From Acididesulfobacillus acetoxydans (GTDB lineage Bacteria; Bacillota; Desulfitobacteriia; Desulfitobacteriales; Desulfitobacteriaceae), in NCBI RefSeq assembly GCF_900016645.1, contig NZ_CDGJ01000061.1: a stretch of DNA of 46,742 nucleotides; one strand, given 5' to 3'. The first letter of the stretch is position 1, and each line of letters starts with the position of its first letter. The notes under the pieces were generated by a model. That model made no database searches, was not told the DNA's origin, and saw only the letters and a list, made by a program, of their open reading frames with translations. This document shows, in pieces, positions 17,050 through 25,090 of this stretch. The translations under genes were made by a program, and so were the position numbers.

Positions 17050-17502
17050 CTATTGGGTCACCTTCTCCAGAATTCCAAGGATTTCTGCTTTTGTTTTGGC
17101 TTCAGACAATTCCTGGCGGAATTCCTCGTTAATTAAGGCTCGCGACAACATGGCCAGAATCTTAAGATGTTCGTTGGAAGCTTGCTGATCCGGTACTGCC
17201 AGTAAAAAGACAGTATGAACCGGTGATCCGTCAAAAGCCTCCCAGTCGATTCCTGCCTCCGACCGTCCAAAGACAACCGCTGCCTCCTTAACGGCCGGCG
17301 ACTTTCCGTGGGGAATAGCTACACCAAATCCGACCGCAGTATTTCCCGTCTCCTCCCGTTTAAATACATCCTGGAGAAACCCATCCTGGGAAAATAGGCA
17401 ACCTTCCTTATCCAGCAGTTGCGTTAATTCCCTGATAACACTTGTGCGGTCTGTCGCCTTAAGATTTAGGTCCATTAATTCTGTTCTCACTAGCTGTCCC
17501 AT
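17050..17502 (-). CDS. PTS fructose-type EIIA
   Basis: A 150-residue EIIA of the PTS_EIIA_2 family with the phosphohistidine in FGVAIPHGKSPAV. It carries phosphate from HPr to the EIIB encoded at 15535-15858. The ATG at 17502 is preceded by a GGAGGTAAAG ribosome binding site. It lies 34 bp after the regulator gene and 76 bp before the EIIC gene, in one transcription unit. It is homologous to, but clearly different from, the mannitol-type EIIA at 1492-1938. Confidence 0.94.
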   Translation of the reverse strand: MGQLVRTELMDLNLKATDRTSVIRELTQLLDKEGCLFSQDGFLQDVFKREETGNTAVGFGVAIPHGKSPAVKEAAVVFGRSEAGIDWEAFDGSPVHTVFLLAVPDQQASNEHLKILAMLSRALINEEFRQELSEAKTKAEILGILEKVTQ

Positions 17503-17536
17503 TGTCTTTTCTTTACCTCCGAAAAGTAGTTATCTA

Positions 17537-19564
17537 TTAAAAATTTCGCGTTAGATATTCAGCCATCTCTTGGGCAGTCTTACAAGCTTTCAATGGGCGA
17601 ACCCATTTAGGATTGTCAACGGCTTCATAGAAACGCTTAAAGAATCCACTCGCATATCTAACTTGTTCTGTCTTTAAAGCCAGCATGAAGATCAAATCCA
17701 CCGGCTCGCCTTCCCAGTCTACCGTTTCTTGAAGCAAAGCGACCGCTATAGCCGATTTGGAGACATAGGCCGTGTTGCCATGAGGTATCGCTATCCCATG
17801 TCCCACTGCGGTTGAACTTAACTTTTCCCTCTGAATGACACTTCCTGTAAAACCGGAACGGGCCTGGCCGTTATTCTCAAGAAGATTTCCCAAGGCATCT
17901 ATTGCCTCTTCACGGCTCCCACAAGGTATCCCGTTAAGCATGAGTTCTTCTTTAAACCATGATGACTCAGGACGCTCCACCCTCTGCTTCACGTCAGATG
18001 ACTCTTCCAGGGGGGCCGCCGCCTGCGGTAAACTCAGGAACTCCAACAAGCGCTGTTGATCCTGATCCGTTAAAAGGGGGGAAACACGGATCATAGGATA
18101 GCCAAAATTTCCGCCGAGGGGAACAGTCGTGACAATGGCATCAATCTTTTCCGTGAGATTCCGGCATCTTTCTTGGATCCTCAACGCAGAAACCATATCT
18201 ACCACTTCCAAGGAAGAAGACATTTTCCGCAGCCTGGAAGCTAGAAGTTGAGCCGTTCCTACACCGCTACTGCAGACAACAAGCACCCTTTTCGGATGCT
18301 TCTGGCGTTCCGCACTTGCCCCTAAGTGCATGGCCAGGTAACCTATCTCTTCCTCGCTGACTTTAATCCCTAATTCTTTCTCCAGATAGGCTCCTGCAAT
18401 CCAAGCTGCTCCAAATACGGTTGGGTATTGCTCTTTGATCTGATTCAGAATGGGATTACGCAAAGACATACCATACTTTAAGCGGTTGATTACGGGGCGT
18501 AAGTGTAATAACAAGCCGAGTAAAAGCTGTTTGTCCGAGGTAAACTTGAGATGGAGTGCTCCTTCAGCCTCTTTAATCATGCCTTGAGCCAGTCTTACCA
18601 GTTCCGGTTCAAAATCCTGTAAAGCCAAGTTGACATCCAAGGAACCATGTTCCACTTTGGCTCCTAGGATGTGTAAGGTCATATAGCCGATCTCAGCCTC
18701 GGGTACCTGGATGTGAAACGCATTCTCCAGCCTATGAGCTATTTGACTCGTTAAGGCGAATTCACTTTGTCGGCGCAGAAACTCCAATTGCGCTTCCGGC
18801 ATGGTTAAAGCCTTATTCTGTTTGATACGTTCCAAACCGATAACCAAATGAATTAAAAGACTTACAAAATTGTCGTCAGTAAAATAAGTCCCCCTTTCAT
18901 GCTCAGTTTCTTCCAAAATCTCGCGAACTATCCTTATTTCGTTCTCTGGAAAAAGTGAACGAATTTGCCTGTAGCTAACGGGGTCAATTCGTGAAGAATC
19001 CAGTAGGGAATGTTCAATATTCTGGTTCAAAACATCAACCAATACGTCTTTGTCGACCAAGCTGACCAGGTAATCGGCGACAGCTTTACGCCAATTTTCT
19101 TCGGAGCCTTCGACTTCGATGCCATAATGGGGTTTGCGCACGAGTTTGAGGTTATAGAAGGTTAAGGATTTTTCAACGGTTTCAAGATCCTTGTTAATCG
19201 CAAGCCTGCTGACATAAAGTACATCCGCAAACTGCTGCATGGTACGGAAATTAGGGTCGCTTTGCAAGAGCTTGAGAAAAATGAAACGTTGCCTATCCGA
19301 TGGGGAAAAGGGTTCGAGTATTTTTTCCGGCATCGACTCCTGTAATACCCTGCGGTGGTCCGCCTCACTCAACGTGAGAGCAATACCCACTCCCGGCTTC
19401 CGAATCAGTTGAGAACCTTCACTCAGCCAGCCTTCCAGTGCATCCAGTTCCGTTCTGACAGTTCTGGCTGACACCCCCAGTCTGCGTGCTAAGGTCTCTA
19501 GAGTCATCGGGTGCCTCGTCAGCAACAGTTCCCGTGCAAGCTGATAACTCCGCTTCGTTATCAT
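17537..19564 (-). CDS. PRD-domain transcriptional regulator with EIIB-like and EIIA domains
   Basis: A 675-residue BglG/MtlR/LicR-type activator. It has an N-terminal helix-turn-helix (LARRLGVSARTVRTELDALE), a second DNA-binding segment, two PRD domains (IGYMTLHILGAKVE and IGYLAMHLGASAERQ), an EIIB-like domain with a cysteine in VLVVCSSGVGTAQLL, and an EIIA domain with a histidine in GHGIAIPHGNTAYV. Phosphorylation by HPr and by the cognate EII components normally tells such proteins whether substrate is present. The ATG at 19564 has a GAGGAGGAAAACCGTC ribosome binding site. It is the first gene of the PTS/glycyl-radical operon, after a perfect hairpin, so it probably activates that operon, including itself. 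Confidence 0.93.
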   Translation of the reverse strand: MITKRSYQLARELLLTRHPMTLETLARRLGVSARTVRTELDALEGWLSEGSQLIRKPGVGIALTLSEADHRRVLQESMPEKILEPFSPSDRQRFIFLKLLQSDPNFRTMQQFADVLYVSRLAINKDLETVEKSLTFYNLKLVRKPHYGIEVEGSEENWRKAVADYLVSLVDKDVLVDVLNQNIEHSLLDSSRIDPVSYRQIRSLFPENEIRIVREILEETEHERGTYFTDDNFVSLLIHLVIGLERIKQNKALTMPEAQLEFLRRQSEFALTSQIAHRLENAFHIQVPEAEIGYMTLHILGAKVEHGSLDVNLALQDFEPELVRLAQGMIKEAEGALHLKFTSDKQLLLGLLLHLRPVINRLKYGMSLRNPILNQIKEQYPTVFGAAWIAGAYLEKELGIKVSEEEIGYLAMHLGASAERQKHPKRVLVVCSSGVGTAQLLASRLRKMSSSLEVVDMVSALRIQERCRNLTEKIDAIVTTVPLGGNFGYPMIRVSPLLTDQDQQRLLEFLSLPQAAAPLEESSDVKQRVERPESSWFKEELMLNGIPCGSREEAIDALGNLLENNGQARSGFTGSVIQREKLSSTAVGHGIAIPHGNTAYVSKSAIAVALLQETVDWEGEPVDLIFMLALKTEQVRYASGFFKRFYEAVDNPKWVRPLKACKTAQEMAEYLTRNF

Positions 19565-19623
19565 GACGGTTTTCCTCCTCAGTGCATCTTTAGATTAACA
19601 CAAACCAATTCGTTAGAAAATTC

Positions 19624-19657
19624 AAAGGCATTGCCACATTAATGTGGCAATGCCTTT
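19624..19657. terminator. Perfect 34-bp palindromic hairpin between HAD and regulator genes
   Basis: A 17-bp arm (AAAGGCATTGCCACATT) is followed at once by its exact reverse complement, then TTATTGT on the plus strand; on the minus strand the hairpin is followed by GAATTTTC. It lies after the HAD gene and before the regulator gene, so it should end HAD transcription and insulate the PTS operon. The perfect symmetry also allows an operator role for a dimeric protein. Confidence 0.7.
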
Positions 19658-19745
19658 TATTGTCCCTTGTTATTTTCTTTTTATTCTGTCAAGCCCATTT
19701 TCGATGCCTTTTTCAGACGCTTCTGCATCACGGCCACTTCTACTG

Positions 19746-20591
19746 TCAGCATGAAGCATTAACCACCCATTCTCCGAAAACATGAGCTAAAGCGACGGCG
19801 ACACCCATTTCTGTATTGCGTTTCGTTACCCAGTCAGCCTTTTTTTGGACTGCCTGCGGTGCATTGCCCATCGCCACCCCGAAACCGGCATATTCCAACA
19901 TGGATATATCGTTATAATGGTCACCCAAAGCCATCACCTCGTGTTGTTTAATCCCCAATCTTTCGGCTACAACACGCAGGGCTTCCCCTTTGGAGGCGTC
20001 TCGTGAGACAATTTCCAAGTGTTTGTCATTACTCTGCACAAAGCAGTAGTAACTCCTATACTTTGCCTCATGTTCTGCGTTAAATTCCGCGACAGCTTCG
20101 GGATTTCCAGAAACAAGCATTTTCATGATCGGCCGCTCCATGAGCAGGGAATTATTTCGAGGGGAAAGTGGCCAATTATCAACGATCTCCGCCCGGACTT
20201 TCTCTAAACTCCAATGGAAATCCAGCCAAGTTTCATCCTCCAGCGGATTTTTCTTCAGCATAATGCCGTCGGCAAAGTACAAACTCACGTGGAGTCCGTC
20301 GGTTTGGGCATGTTCAATTAAGGGAACAAGCCCCTCGGTCTGCAGAGGCAAGCGAAGCCAAGGAGGAGCCCCCGGTTTTCCCACCCAAGCTCCGTTAAGA
20401 CCGATCAAAGGCATTTCCGTACCGATTGAGCTCGCATAACTTTCTAGTGAAGAAATAAGCCTTCCTGAGGCCAAGGTCACGCGAATTCCCTGTTTTTGCA
20501 GTCTATGCAAAGCTGAAAGAACTTGCGGAGGAATCCTTTTCTGATCATCGACTAAGGTCCCATCCACATCCAGACAAACCAAACGTACCAT
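19746..20591 (-). CDS. Cof-type HAD-IIB sugar-phosphate phosphatase
   Basis: A 281-residue haloacid-dehalogenase-superfamily hydrolase. Motif I is VCLDVDGTLVDD (nucleophile D8, acid/base D10), motif II is the serine in VTLASGR, and the C-terminal motif IV is VMALGDHYNDISMLEYAG. The cap domain is type IIB, as in Cof/YidA proteins that dephosphorylate sugar phosphates or flavin nucleotides. The ATG at 20591 has an AAGAGGAGAGCCA ribosome binding site. It is transcribed towards the PTS operon but separated by a hairpin, so it may be a separate unit. A role in removing inhibitory sugar phosphates is possible. Confidence 0.9.
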   Translation of the reverse strand: MVRLVCLDVDGTLVDDQKRIPPQVLSALHRLQKQGIRVTLASGRLISSLESYASSIGTEMPLIGLNGAWVGKPGAPPWLRLPLQTEGLVPLIEHAQTDGLHVSLYFADGIMLKKNPLEDETWLDFHWSLEKVRAEIVDNWPLSPRNNSLLMERPIMKMLVSGNPEAVAEFNAEHEAKYRSYYCFVQSNDKHLEIVSRDASKGEALRVVAERLGIKQHEVMALGDHYNDISMLEYAGFGVAMGNAPQAVQKKADWVTKRNTEMGVAVALAHVFGEWVVNASC

Positions 20592-20909
20592 TGGCTCTCC
20601 TCTTAAATAAATAGAACGAGTTTGTAAGATAATCTAAGCTTAGCACAAAGCCGTTGGTTTAGACAGAAAGTAAATGGTTAAAAAGACGCATTATTCTTAT
20701 GGCAAAAACAAACAATTGCTTAAAAGCCCCCGGAATAAGGCTTTATAGACAATTGCCCAAAACACCACTGTCGTTACCTGCTTCTTGCTCAAAACAGACA
20801 AAGGTAGTATAAAGATAGTAAGGTTTCAAGATAAGTGACGTGGAAATAGAAGGCGAACATGAAAGATAAGGAATAACAGTGAGTGAAGATGGTAAATGGA
20901 GGTTGGAGA
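20592..20909. other. Divergent intergenic region between HAD and RmlD-like genes
   Basis: A 318-bp AT-rich gap between divergently transcribed genes. It must hold both promoters, but no -35/-10 pair of good quality and spacing was found. No open frame or hairpin stands out. Confidence 0.35.
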
Positions 20910-21791
20910 ATGAAAACTTTGAAAGTCGCGGTCAGCGGAGCAAATGGTTTTCTCAATTCACGCTTAATCCACTCCTACCGTTCAAGTTATGACATGATCC
21001 CTCTAAACCGTAAGGAGGTCAATATCACCAATGCTCCAGAGGTATCCCGGGTAATCCGCCAAATCCAGCCGGATCTCATCATCCACGGAGCAGCCATGAC
21101 AGCTACTGCAGCTTGCGAACGGGAGCCGGATTTAGCTTATGAGGTTAATGTGACAAGTTCCGTAAATCTCGCTAAAGCTGCCAAAGAAGTCAACGCCGAG
21201 CTGGTTTTTTTTAGTAGTGAGCAGGTTTTTAACGGAAATCCAGAAGATGGCCCTTATTCGGAAAAAGGCAAAGCCGTTCCCAATACCGTCTATGGGAAAA
21301 CGAAACTTGAAGCGGAAGAATTATTGACAAAGGAAATTGAAGACCTTTGGATTTTAAGGTTTAGTTGGCTTTTCGGCCTGCCGGAAAGGAATATGCCTCT
21401 GGGAGTAAATCTCTTCCAAAACGTACTAGGAGCAGCAGTAAGTGGCATACCGATTAAAATGCCGGTCAACGAGTTCCGGGGAATCACGTACGTTTATGAC
21501 ATCATTGATCATTTCAGAGAACTTTTGGAGCTCCCATTTGGAACCTATCATGTTGGATCAGAGAACCAGCAAAGTACCTATGAGACAGCCATCTTCATCC
21601 TAGAACGACTGGGCTTAAAGAAAGAGAGAATTTCGGGAATAATCTTGCCGGATGACGATAAATACCGGGAGCATAAGCGAGACTTACGTTTATCTTGCGA
21701 CAAAATAAAGGAGGCGGGTATTCCTGTGACGACTTCTCAGAATGGCATTGAGCGGGCCCTCAGGGAGTTTGGGTACTTAAAAAAAAGATGA
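20910..21791 (+). CDS. RmlD-like extended short-chain reductase (NAD(P)-dependent sugar epimerase/reductase)
   Basis: A 293-residue extended SDR resembling dTDP-4-dehydrorhamnose reductase. The N-terminal VAVSGANGFLNSRL carries the GxxGxxG-type nucleotide motif. IIHGAAMTATAACEREPDLAYEVN matches the RmlD family segment, and the catalytic pair is in NTVYGKTKLEAE (YxxxK). The ATG at 20910 is favoured because GGAGG lies seven bases upstream; a GTG 27 bp earlier is in frame. There are no rhamnose-synthesis neighbours (no rmlA, B or C), so the substrate is open. It is alone on the plus strand, divergent from the sugar operon. Confidence 0.85.
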   Translation: MKTLKVAVSGANGFLNSRLIHSYRSSYDMIPLNRKEVNITNAPEVSRVIRQIQPDLIIHGAAMTATAACEREPDLAYEVNVTSSVNLAKAAKEVNAELVFFSSEQVFNGNPEDGPYSEKGKAVPNTVYGKTKLEAEELLTKEIEDLWILRFSWLFGLPERNMPLGVNLFQNVLGAAVSGIPIKMPVNEFRGITYVYDIIDHFRELLELPFGTYHVGSENQQSTYETAIFILERLGLKKERISGIILPDDDKYREHKRDLRLSCDKIKEAGIPVTTSQNGIERALREFGYLKKR

Positions 21792-22490
21792 TGATCTGTC
21801 AGCGGTTCCTCAGGAACGGTGGTTATACTTAAACTCGTTCCAAAGGTTAGGATCAGGTTCAAGAACGGAAACGTTATGTCAATATCTGCCGTCTTATCCT
21901 TGACGCCACCGTTATACCCGGATTCTTGGCACTGTTGTCCAACCGGCTCCTTTTGCCGCCGGTTAGCCTCTCCCTCCCGGTCTTCTTTCGGCTCCACTGC
22001 ACCCGCAGGTTCCACTCTGTCCGCTTCTGGTTCCGCCGTGTTCGAAAACTTCCCTTTATCCTGCCTTTCTTCTTCTCGCTCTTTCTCCCCGCCTTCCTTC
22101 CTATTCTCCTCTTGTTCCTGCTGATGTTCACCGAAGCGTCCAAGCCGTTCGAACGGTCCTTGTTCTTCCTGGCCGATCCGGTGAGGCGACGTCCAGCCGC
22201 CTTTGGTTTGTTTTTCTTTGCTATTTCAAAAGCTTTCTTTTAGTGTTTTTGTACCAAACCCCTTCTCTCTATATTCCAAGTGCGCCACAACATTCTCTAT
22301 CTAGGGGTGAAAGTTCCCTGCTTGATCGAACCGTGGGTGATGGGGACGGTGTGCATGTTGGCATATTACCTCGGCCACGCTTCCGCTTTCTCCATCGTGA
22401 ATTTTGATTCCATCCACCCCTTCGAAAGGCATGTCTACCCCTCATTTCACATTTGGCCGCTGCCATCCGTTGTCGGTTTAGTCTAAGACG
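21792..22490. other. 700-bp non-coding/degenerate stretch containing repeat unit A
   Basis: No intact gene is supported. On the minus strand an open frame runs from about 22237 to 21737 and reads as a very charged segment (EENRKEGGEKEREEERQDKG) followed by a Pro/Glu-rich part and a short hydrophobic piece. It begins directly after a TGA and has no ATG with a ribosome binding site at its head, so it looks like a gene remnant. Bases 22053-22228 recur at 37019-37194. Confidence 0.4.
22053..22228. repeat. Segmental duplication, unit A, copy 1
   Basis: These 176 bases match 37019-37194 without gaps (constant offset 14966) and with only a few substitutions. The match starts at CCTTTATCCTGCC and ends at TTTGCTATTTCA. 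In copy 1 unit A is followed by a 1.49-kb segment carrying the alcohol dehydrogenase gene before unit B starts; in copy 2 the units are joined. Confidence 0.92.
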
Positions 22491-22519
22491 TTGCGAAAAT
22501 AAATCCTTAGAGATACAAT
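22491..22519 (+). promoter_or_regulatory. Sigma-A-type promoter of the alcohol dehydrogenase gene
   Basis: TTGCGA (22491-22496) and TACAAT (22514-22519) are separated by 17 bp. Transcription would start about 20 bp before the ribosome binding site GGAAAGGAG. Four of six bases match the -35 consensus and five of six the -10 consensus. Confidence 0.6.
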
Positions 22520-22547
22520 TGACTTGCTGCGGAAAGGAGAATTTGCC

Positions 22548-23711
22548 ATGTTGAACTTCAATTACCGAATTCCGACAGAAGTCTTTTTTGGTGAGGGTCA
22601 GCTCAAAGTCCTGGGCAACCAAATCAGAAGATACGGATCCAAGCTCCTCCTCGTTTACGGCGGAGGAAGTATCAAAAAGATGGGACTCTATGCCAATGTC
22701 ATAGAACTTCTTCAGTCTGCTGACATCCCATTTTGGGAACTCTCAGGTGTCGAACCGAATCCTCGGGTTACCAGTGTCCGTAAGGGAATTGATCTCTGCC
22801 GCAAAAACGAGATCGACTTCATTCTTGCCGTCGGCGGAGGAAGCACGATCGATTGCGCCAAAATTATCGCCGCTGGGTTCTATTACAGTTCGGATCCCTG
22901 GGATCTCATGATTGGTAAGGCCAAGATTGAAAAAGCTCTACCGCTTGGGACCATCCTTACTCTCGCTGCAACCGGTTCGGAAATGGATCCCATGGCGGTC
23001 ATCAGCAATCCTGAGACCCATCAGAAGGTCGGCATAGGCCATCCGTCCCTGAGCCCGGTATTCTCAATCCTTGATCCCACGTATACCTTCAGCGTCCCCA
23101 AAAACCAGACAGCCGCGGGTACCGCGGACATCATGAGTCATGTCTTTGAATCCTATTTCAGCAAAACGCGAAGCGCCTTTTTACAGAGCCGCCTAGCGGA
23201 AGGCATTTTGAAAACCTGTATCCGGTACGGACCTCAGGCCATGGAGAACCCTGAAGATTATGAAGCGCGAGCCAACCTCATGTGGGCATCAAGTTTGGCC
23301 ATTAACGGACTTTTAAGTTACGGGAAAGAAAGAAAATGGACCGTACATCCCATTGAACACGAACTCAGTGCTTACTATGATATTACACACGGGGTGGGTC
23401 TGGCGGTTTTAACTCCCCACTGGATGGAGTATGTCCTCTCCGAGCAGACGGTTGACACCTTCAAAGAATATGGGGTCAATGTCTGGGGTCTGAATCCACA
23501 GGACAATGCTTTCGCTGCAGCTCGGCAGGCCATTGCCAAGACCAGAGAATTCTTTGTCTCTTTAGGTTTGCCCACATCTCTGCATGAAATCAATATCCCC
23601 GAGGACAAACTTGAGGTGATGGCCAGAGCGGCGACAAAATCGGGTCCACTCGGCGAATTCAGGCCGGTCAATGCGGAAGATGTCCTGCAAATTCTCAGGG
23701 CTGCTCTGTAA
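22548..23711 (+). CDS. Iron-containing alcohol dehydrogenase (butanol dehydrogenase / YqhD-like)
   Basis: A 387-residue group III alcohol dehydrogenase that reduces aldehydes or ketones with NAD(P)H. VEPNPRVTSVRKGIDLC and ILAVGGGSTIDCAK form the nucleotide-binding region. TLAATGSEMDPMAVIS and the histidines in HPIEHELSAYYDITHG provide iron ligands. The ATG at 22548 is preceded by GGAAAGGAG; an in-frame TTG 24 bp earlier overlaps that site. It lies between the two halves of the duplicated segment and is absent from the second copy. In E. coli an iron dehydrogenase (GldA) reduces the hydroxyacetone made by the PflD pathway; this enzyme belongs to another subfamily, so such a link is speculative. 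Confidence 0.93.
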   Translation: MLNFNYRIPTEVFFGEGQLKVLGNQIRRYGSKLLLVYGGGSIKKMGLYANVIELLQSADIPFWELSGVEPNPRVTSVRKGIDLCRKNEIDFILAVGGGSTIDCAKIIAAGFYYSSDPWDLMIGKAKIEKALPLGTILTLAATGSEMDPMAVISNPETHQKVGIGHPSLSPVFSILDPTYTFSVPKNQTAAGTADIMSHVFESYFSKTRSAFLQSRLAEGILKTCIRYGPQAMENPEDYEARANLMWASSLAINGLLSYGKERKWTVHPIEHELSAYYDITHGVGLAVLTPHWMEYVLSEQTVDTFKEYGVNVWGLNPQDNAFAAARQAIAKTREFFVSLGLPTSLHEINIPEDKLEVMARAATKSGPLGEFRPVNAEDVLQILRAAL

Positions 23712-23720
23712 ACGAGTGAA

Positions 23721-24458
23721 AGCGGGAATCTCACAATTGGAGGAGATAGTACTATGGAATTAATCGACGCCATGAAAAAAAGGCACAGCGTCCGCAAGTA
23801 TAAAGCCGATTCTGTCCCAGATGAAGCAATTACGGAATTGCTGATGGCGGCCAGGCTTGCTCCCTCCGGGAGCAACTTGCAGCCCACCCGCTTTGTTGTG
23901 ATCAAAAGTCCGGAGGCAAGAGCACGTCTAAGTGCGGCAACTTCGCTCCCCTTTGTCACACAGGCACCTGTCGTCCTGGCGTGCTGTGTAGATGCCGATT
24001 CTTTTGGCGGACTGGGAACCCGGATGCGTGAACTCAAAGAAGCCGGAGCTTTCAATGACACTCCTCTGGCCGACTTGGATTCGAAAGACTACGCCCAACG
24101 CCGGCAAATGGACAAAGCCACTGCGCAAGGGTATCTGCGTCTCAATGCAGCCATCGCCCTTGAACACGTGGCTTTGCGGGCTGCTGACCTGGGACTGGGA
24201 ACGTGTTGGGTCATGATGTTTGATCAGGGCAAGGCCAAAGAAGTGCTGGGACTCGGCAACAATTACAGTATAGTGGCTCTGATGCCCGTCGGCTATGCGG
24301 ATCAGGACCCTGCACCCCGTCCCCGACTGGAACTGAAGGATCTCCTTCTGAAAGAACTGTAAACGCTCGTTAGGTTGATTCATACCTGAGCCGCCTGAAC
24401 CGATTTACATTCCACAGTGGTTAGATTCTGACGACCAACGCAGTAGAAGCGTATCACA
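23721..24458. repeat. Segmental duplication, unit B, copy 1
   Basis: 738 bases matching 37194-37931 without gaps (constant offset 13473) at roughly 98-99% identity. It includes the ribosome binding site and all of the nitroreductase gene and about 96 bp after it, ending at GTATCACA. The differences are scattered single-base changes, so the copies have diverged slightly and are not an exact assembly artefact. Confidence 0.95.
23754..24362 (+). CDS. Nitroreductase-family FMN oxidoreductase (copy 1)
   Basis: A 202-residue flavoprotein of the nitroreductase family, which reduces nitro compounds, quinones or enones with NAD(P)H. The N-terminal FMN-binding KKRHSVRKYK and AARLAPSGSNLQPTRFVV are typical. 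GLGTCWVMMFDQGKAKEVLG and ALMPVGYAD form the second flavin-contact region. GGAGGAGATAGTACT precedes the ATG. It is 42 bp downstream of the alcohol dehydrogenase and probably co-transcribed with it. A nearly identical copy at 37227-37835 differs by two residues (Ser versus Ala near position 21, Asn versus Asp near 166). Confidence 0.92.
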   Translation: MELIDAMKKRHSVRKYKADSVPDEAITELLMAARLAPSGSNLQPTRFVVIKSPEARARLSAATSLPFVTQAPVVLACCVDADSFGGLGTRMRELKEAGAFNDTPLADLDSKDYAQRRQMDKATAQGYLRLNAAIALEHVALRAADLGLGTCWVMMFDQGKAKEVLGLGNNYSIVALMPVGYADQDPAPRPRLELKDLLLKEL

Positions 24459-24523
24459 TCACATATGGGCTGCGATTGCCTTTTTTGTCATTCGGCAGCT
24501 CCTTCCATTCCATTCCTATTTTC

Positions 24524-24859
24524 TCATTTTCTCCACGAAAGTTTCTCCACGGCCCGCGCTTTTTCCTGCTCCGTCGGCTTCGTTCTCGTGGTGTCAAGTC
24601 TTTTGTGCCCTAGAAACTCCGCGACCATCTCCAGCCCTTCTCCCGCGTTCAGCATGTTCTTGGCAAACGTGTGCCGAAGTGCGTGCGGGTGCAGTTGGGG
24701 AAGCTTCGCCAGGTATGCGTATTGATCAATCACCTGCCCGATACCGCTGGCCGTAAGGCGTTTGGGTCCTCGCCCCCGTTGGCTGAGAATTCCTGCCATC
24801 ATCGGAACGGCCCGCCCGTTTTGCCGGATACCGGCCTGCTGCGAGCTTAGGTGTTTCAC
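24524..24859 (-). pseudogene. Tyrosine recombinase/integrase, truncated, catalytic tyrosine missing
   Basis: 111 residues covering only the C-terminal catalytic part of a phage-type integrase. It has HPHALRHTFAKNMLNAG (His and Arg of the HxxR box) and FLGHKRLDTTR (conserved GH). Family members normally continue with a residue pair containing the nucleophilic tyrosine (TTRIYTKP-like); here the sequence reads DTTRTKPTEQ, so the tyrosine is gone. The N-terminal arm-binding and core domains and the first catalytic arginine are also missing. A GTG start with a GGAGAGG ribosome binding site exists, but the protein cannot be an active recombinase. Probably a relic. Confidence 0.75.
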
Positions 24860-24874
24860 CGCCTCTCCGACTAA

Positions 24875-25090
24875 TCAGGCTCCTTTTTGAGCGGCAAAGG
24901 ATAGCTGGGCCAGAACCTTAACAGTCTGCTCAAAACAGCGCAGCTCCTCGAACAGTTCCGCAATCTTTTGCTTGGAAATATCCTCATGGACAGGCACCAT
25001 ATTAAGAGCCAGCGACATTTTCTCTGGATTGGTGCCATACAGATTGCACAAGTCAGTCTGGATTAACACAAGATCCCCCCTTCCATGCAT
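24875..25090 (-). CDS. Small conserved-looking protein of unknown function in the integrase element
   Basis: 71 residues, mostly predicted helix (MVPVHEDISKQKIAELFEEL and CFEQTVKVLAQLSFAAQKGA). The start lies directly inside the right 13-bp repeat boundary and the stop is 15 bp before the integrase remnant. There is no recognised domain. It may be an accessory gene of the recombinase element or a fused remnant; the composition is compatible with real coding sequence. The upstream GGGGGGAT stretch could serve as ribosome binding site. Confidence 0.4.
   Translation of the reverse strand: MHGRGDLVLIQTDLCNLYGTNPEKMSLALNMVPVHEDISKQKIAELFEELRCFEQTVKVLAQLSFAAQKGA

Noticed and set aside
22280..22486. 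68-codon plus-strand open frame before the alcohol dehydrogenase promoter
   Set aside because: No ribosome binding site and no family resemblance; overlapping frames on the other strand are equally open.
22548..23711. Iron alcohol dehydrogenase as the GldA step of the anhydroglycolysis pathway
   Set aside because: It belongs to the butanol-dehydrogenase/YqhD-like group, is on the other strand with its own promoter, and lies in the duplicated region. A functional link cannot be claimed from position alone.
24524..24859. Active phage integrase marking a prophage
   Set aside because: Only the C-terminal catalytic region remains and the catalytic tyrosine is missing; no other phage genes are nearby.
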